Of a stretch of 64,000 bases of DNA, positions 62,924-64,000 are shown piece by piece. The notes under the pieces are model-generated. The model was not told the DNA's origin. It did no database searches and saw only the letters and a list, made by a program, of their open reading frames with translations. The position numbers and the translations under genes are program-made. Position 1 is the stretch's first letter, and each line of letters begins with the position of its first letter. The stretch is from Pelolinea submarina (GTDB taxonomy: Bacteria; Chloroflexota; Anaerolineae; Anaerolineales; Anaerolineaceae): assembly GCF_003966975.1 (NCBI RefSeq), contig NZ_AP018437.1, forward strand, positions 2,170,001 through 2,234,000. Direction: 5' to 3'.

Positions 62924-64000
62924 TTATTGAATCTGCTCTTGCGCACCGGCTTCAATTTCAGCCGCCACTTCTTCGGCCGTGGCCGTACCGGCAAACAGTT
63001 TCTGTACTGCATCGTTGATGATGCCACCCATCGCGGAGGGCAACACCTGGTCATAATACAGTTGGAAATAATCTGCCGCTGCAAAGCTCTGTTGAACGAG
63101 CAGCAGGTTCGGGTCGGTCAAACCAACCTCAGCACCCTTCACGACCGGAATGCCGGTCCCAGATGCTGCAACGGTGGTCTGGTTTTGCACGTTGGTCAGG
63201 AATTTAACGAAGTCGATCGCCTCTGGGCTGGCATCTTTTCCAACCGCAAAGCCGTTGCCGCCGCCTATGACGTCTGTTAATGCGCCTGCGCCGCCCTCAA
63301 CAGCCGGGAAGTTGAACATACCCAGATTGGCTACACCCACGCCGTCCGCGCTGTTGGCAGCTTCGACGGAAGGTGCCCACTGCCCGGATAATTCCATGGC
63401 AGCATTGCCGTTACCGAAGGTTGCTTGCATTTCGTCATGGGTCGCGCCCAGATAACCTGCCTGGAAGGGATCCATATCGATCAGTTTCTTGAGTTCTTCG
63501 CCAGCCTGTACAAAAGCCGGATCAGTGAATGCGCCGGAGCGGTCAGCAGCCGCGGTGAAAGCGGCTTCGCCGCCGATGCGGGTGGCCAGATAGGACCAAA
63601 TGTGCATACCGGTCCAGGTATCGCCTTCACCCAGGGAAATCGGGGTGATGCCGGCATCTTTCAGTTTCTGAACGTCGTCCAGGAATTCGGTCCAGGTTGC
63701 GGGGGTTGAGGTAATACCGGCCTGTTCAAACAGGTCTTTGTTGTACCACCAACCAACCATGCCCATATCCCACGGCACGCCGTAATTCTTGCCGTCGGAA
63801 GCAAATACCGCCAACGCGCCAGGGGCGAAAGTATCGCGCCATGCGCCGCCGTCGGCATCCAGATCGGCAGTGATGTCCTTCAACAAACCGGCATCGATCT
63901 GTTCCTTCAAGGTACCGCCGCCCCAACTCTGGAAAATATCGGGGACCTCACCAGACTGCATGACAGTGGTGAGTTTGGTTTTGAAGGCTTCATTTTCCAG
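62924..64000 (-). CDS. Sugar-binding protein of the xyloside ABC transporter (5' end outside window)
   Basis: The minus-strand frame is open to the right edge; the visible 358 codons lack the start, signal peptide and lipobox. The frame continues upstream of the ATG at 63961 (LENEAFKTKLTTV), so that ATG is internal. Solute-binding family 1 features: GEVPDIFQSWGGGTLKEQID, YGVPWDMGMVGWWYNKDLFEQAGI, TWTEFLDDVQKLKDAGITPI and NAAMELSGQWAPS. It delivers a sugar to the two permeases downstream. Complete at its 3' end. Confidence 0.94.
   Translation of the reverse strand: MENEAFKTKLTTVMQSGEVPDIFQSWGGGTLKEQIDAGLLKDITADLDADGGAWRDTFAPGALAVFASDGKNYGVPWDMGMVGWWYNKDLFEQAGITSTPATWTEFLDDVQKLKDAGITPISLGEGDTWTGMHIWSYLATRIGGEAAFTAAADRSGAFTDPAFVQAGEELKKLIDMDPFQAGYLGATHDEMQATFGNGNAAMELSGQWAPSVEAANSADGVGVANLGMFNFPAVEGGAGALTDVIGGGNGFAVGKDASPEAIDFVKFLTNVQNQTTVAASGTGIPVVKGAEVGLTDPNLLLVQQSFAAADYFQLYYDQVLPSAMGGIINDAVQKLFAGTATAEEVAAEIEAGAQEQIQ

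Noticed and set aside
1..64000. CRISPR array, insertion sequence or prophage
   Set aside because: I saw no regularly spaced direct repeats, no transposase or integrase frame and no phage structural gene on either strand.

Overview
The window looks like chromosomal DNA of an anaerobic, heterotrophic, plant-sugar-using bacterium. My best guess is Anaerolineae (Chloroflexota). This is inferred from gene content and style: an mreBCD-mrdA block, two ECF transporters, CUT1 sugar ABC systems without their own ATPase, PAS/GAF-rich HD-GYP proteins, a stand-alone TrpB2 under a tryptophan T-box, and an odd large glutamate-synthase-like protein. There is no marker gene in the window that proves the taxonomy. 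I see no rRNA, CRISPR array, insertion sequence or prophage.

Layout. 1-2.7 kb (minus): cell-shape operon mreB-mreC-mreD-mrdA, divergent from a tRNA-Gly(CCC) with a near-consensus promoter. 2.9-12.5 kb: HAD phosphatase, a large membrane protein with a small membrane partner, a complete ECF vitamin-type transporter (fused A1A2 ATPase, S, T), and two envelope glycosyltransferases. 12.6-21.2 kb: a cyclic-di-GMP island with a PAS-GGDEF cyclase, a 1611-residue REC-PAS-GAF-HD-GYP protein, a c-di-GMP-I (GEMM-I) riboswitch with its own terminator, and behind it a secretion module: a small secreted protein, a SipW-like signal peptidase fused to an extracytoplasmic domain, and a secreted protein with RTX-type repeats. 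Both secreted proteins share the same motif (A-A/S-N-V/T-V-P-E-S-G) just after their signal segment.

21.3-34.4 kb: argGH behind a terminator-ended leader, a second PAS/GAF/HD-GYP protein, a tryptophan T-box leading into a frameshifted small gene and trpB2, and a 1543-residue GltB-like protein. The GltB-like gene carries a low-complexity insert that contains a perfect terminator-like hairpin. 34.4-46.4 kb: a Cys-rich membrane protein, an RNB ribonuclease, and a long minus-strand sugar cluster (LacI-type regulator, CUT1 ABC transporter, sucrose-phosphate-synthase-like GT4, GalT-like HIT uridylyltransferase, GH32/43/68-like glycosidase, uridine-kinase-like P-loop kinase, NadE-like amidotransferase-type ligase). 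46.6-50.2 kb: CopB-type metal ATPase and an amidohydrolase.

50.2-57.2 kb: a compact salvage-type cluster with a BtpA/SgcQ protein, two PfkB kinases, a second ECF transporter (S, T, two ATPases) and an M24 peptidase, arranged around a divergent promoter region with two palindromes. 57.4-64 kb: xylan/xyloside use (xylose isomerase, GH3 beta-xylosidase-like enzyme, CUT1 ABC transporter, whose binding protein runs off the right edge).

The most unusual part is the riboswitch-controlled secretion module at 18.7-21.2 kb. The neighbouring c-di-GMP-making and c-di-GMP-degrading proteins could set its input. The BtpA-PfkB-ECF cluster and the sucrose-synthase-like cluster are the next best candidates for undescribed pathways.
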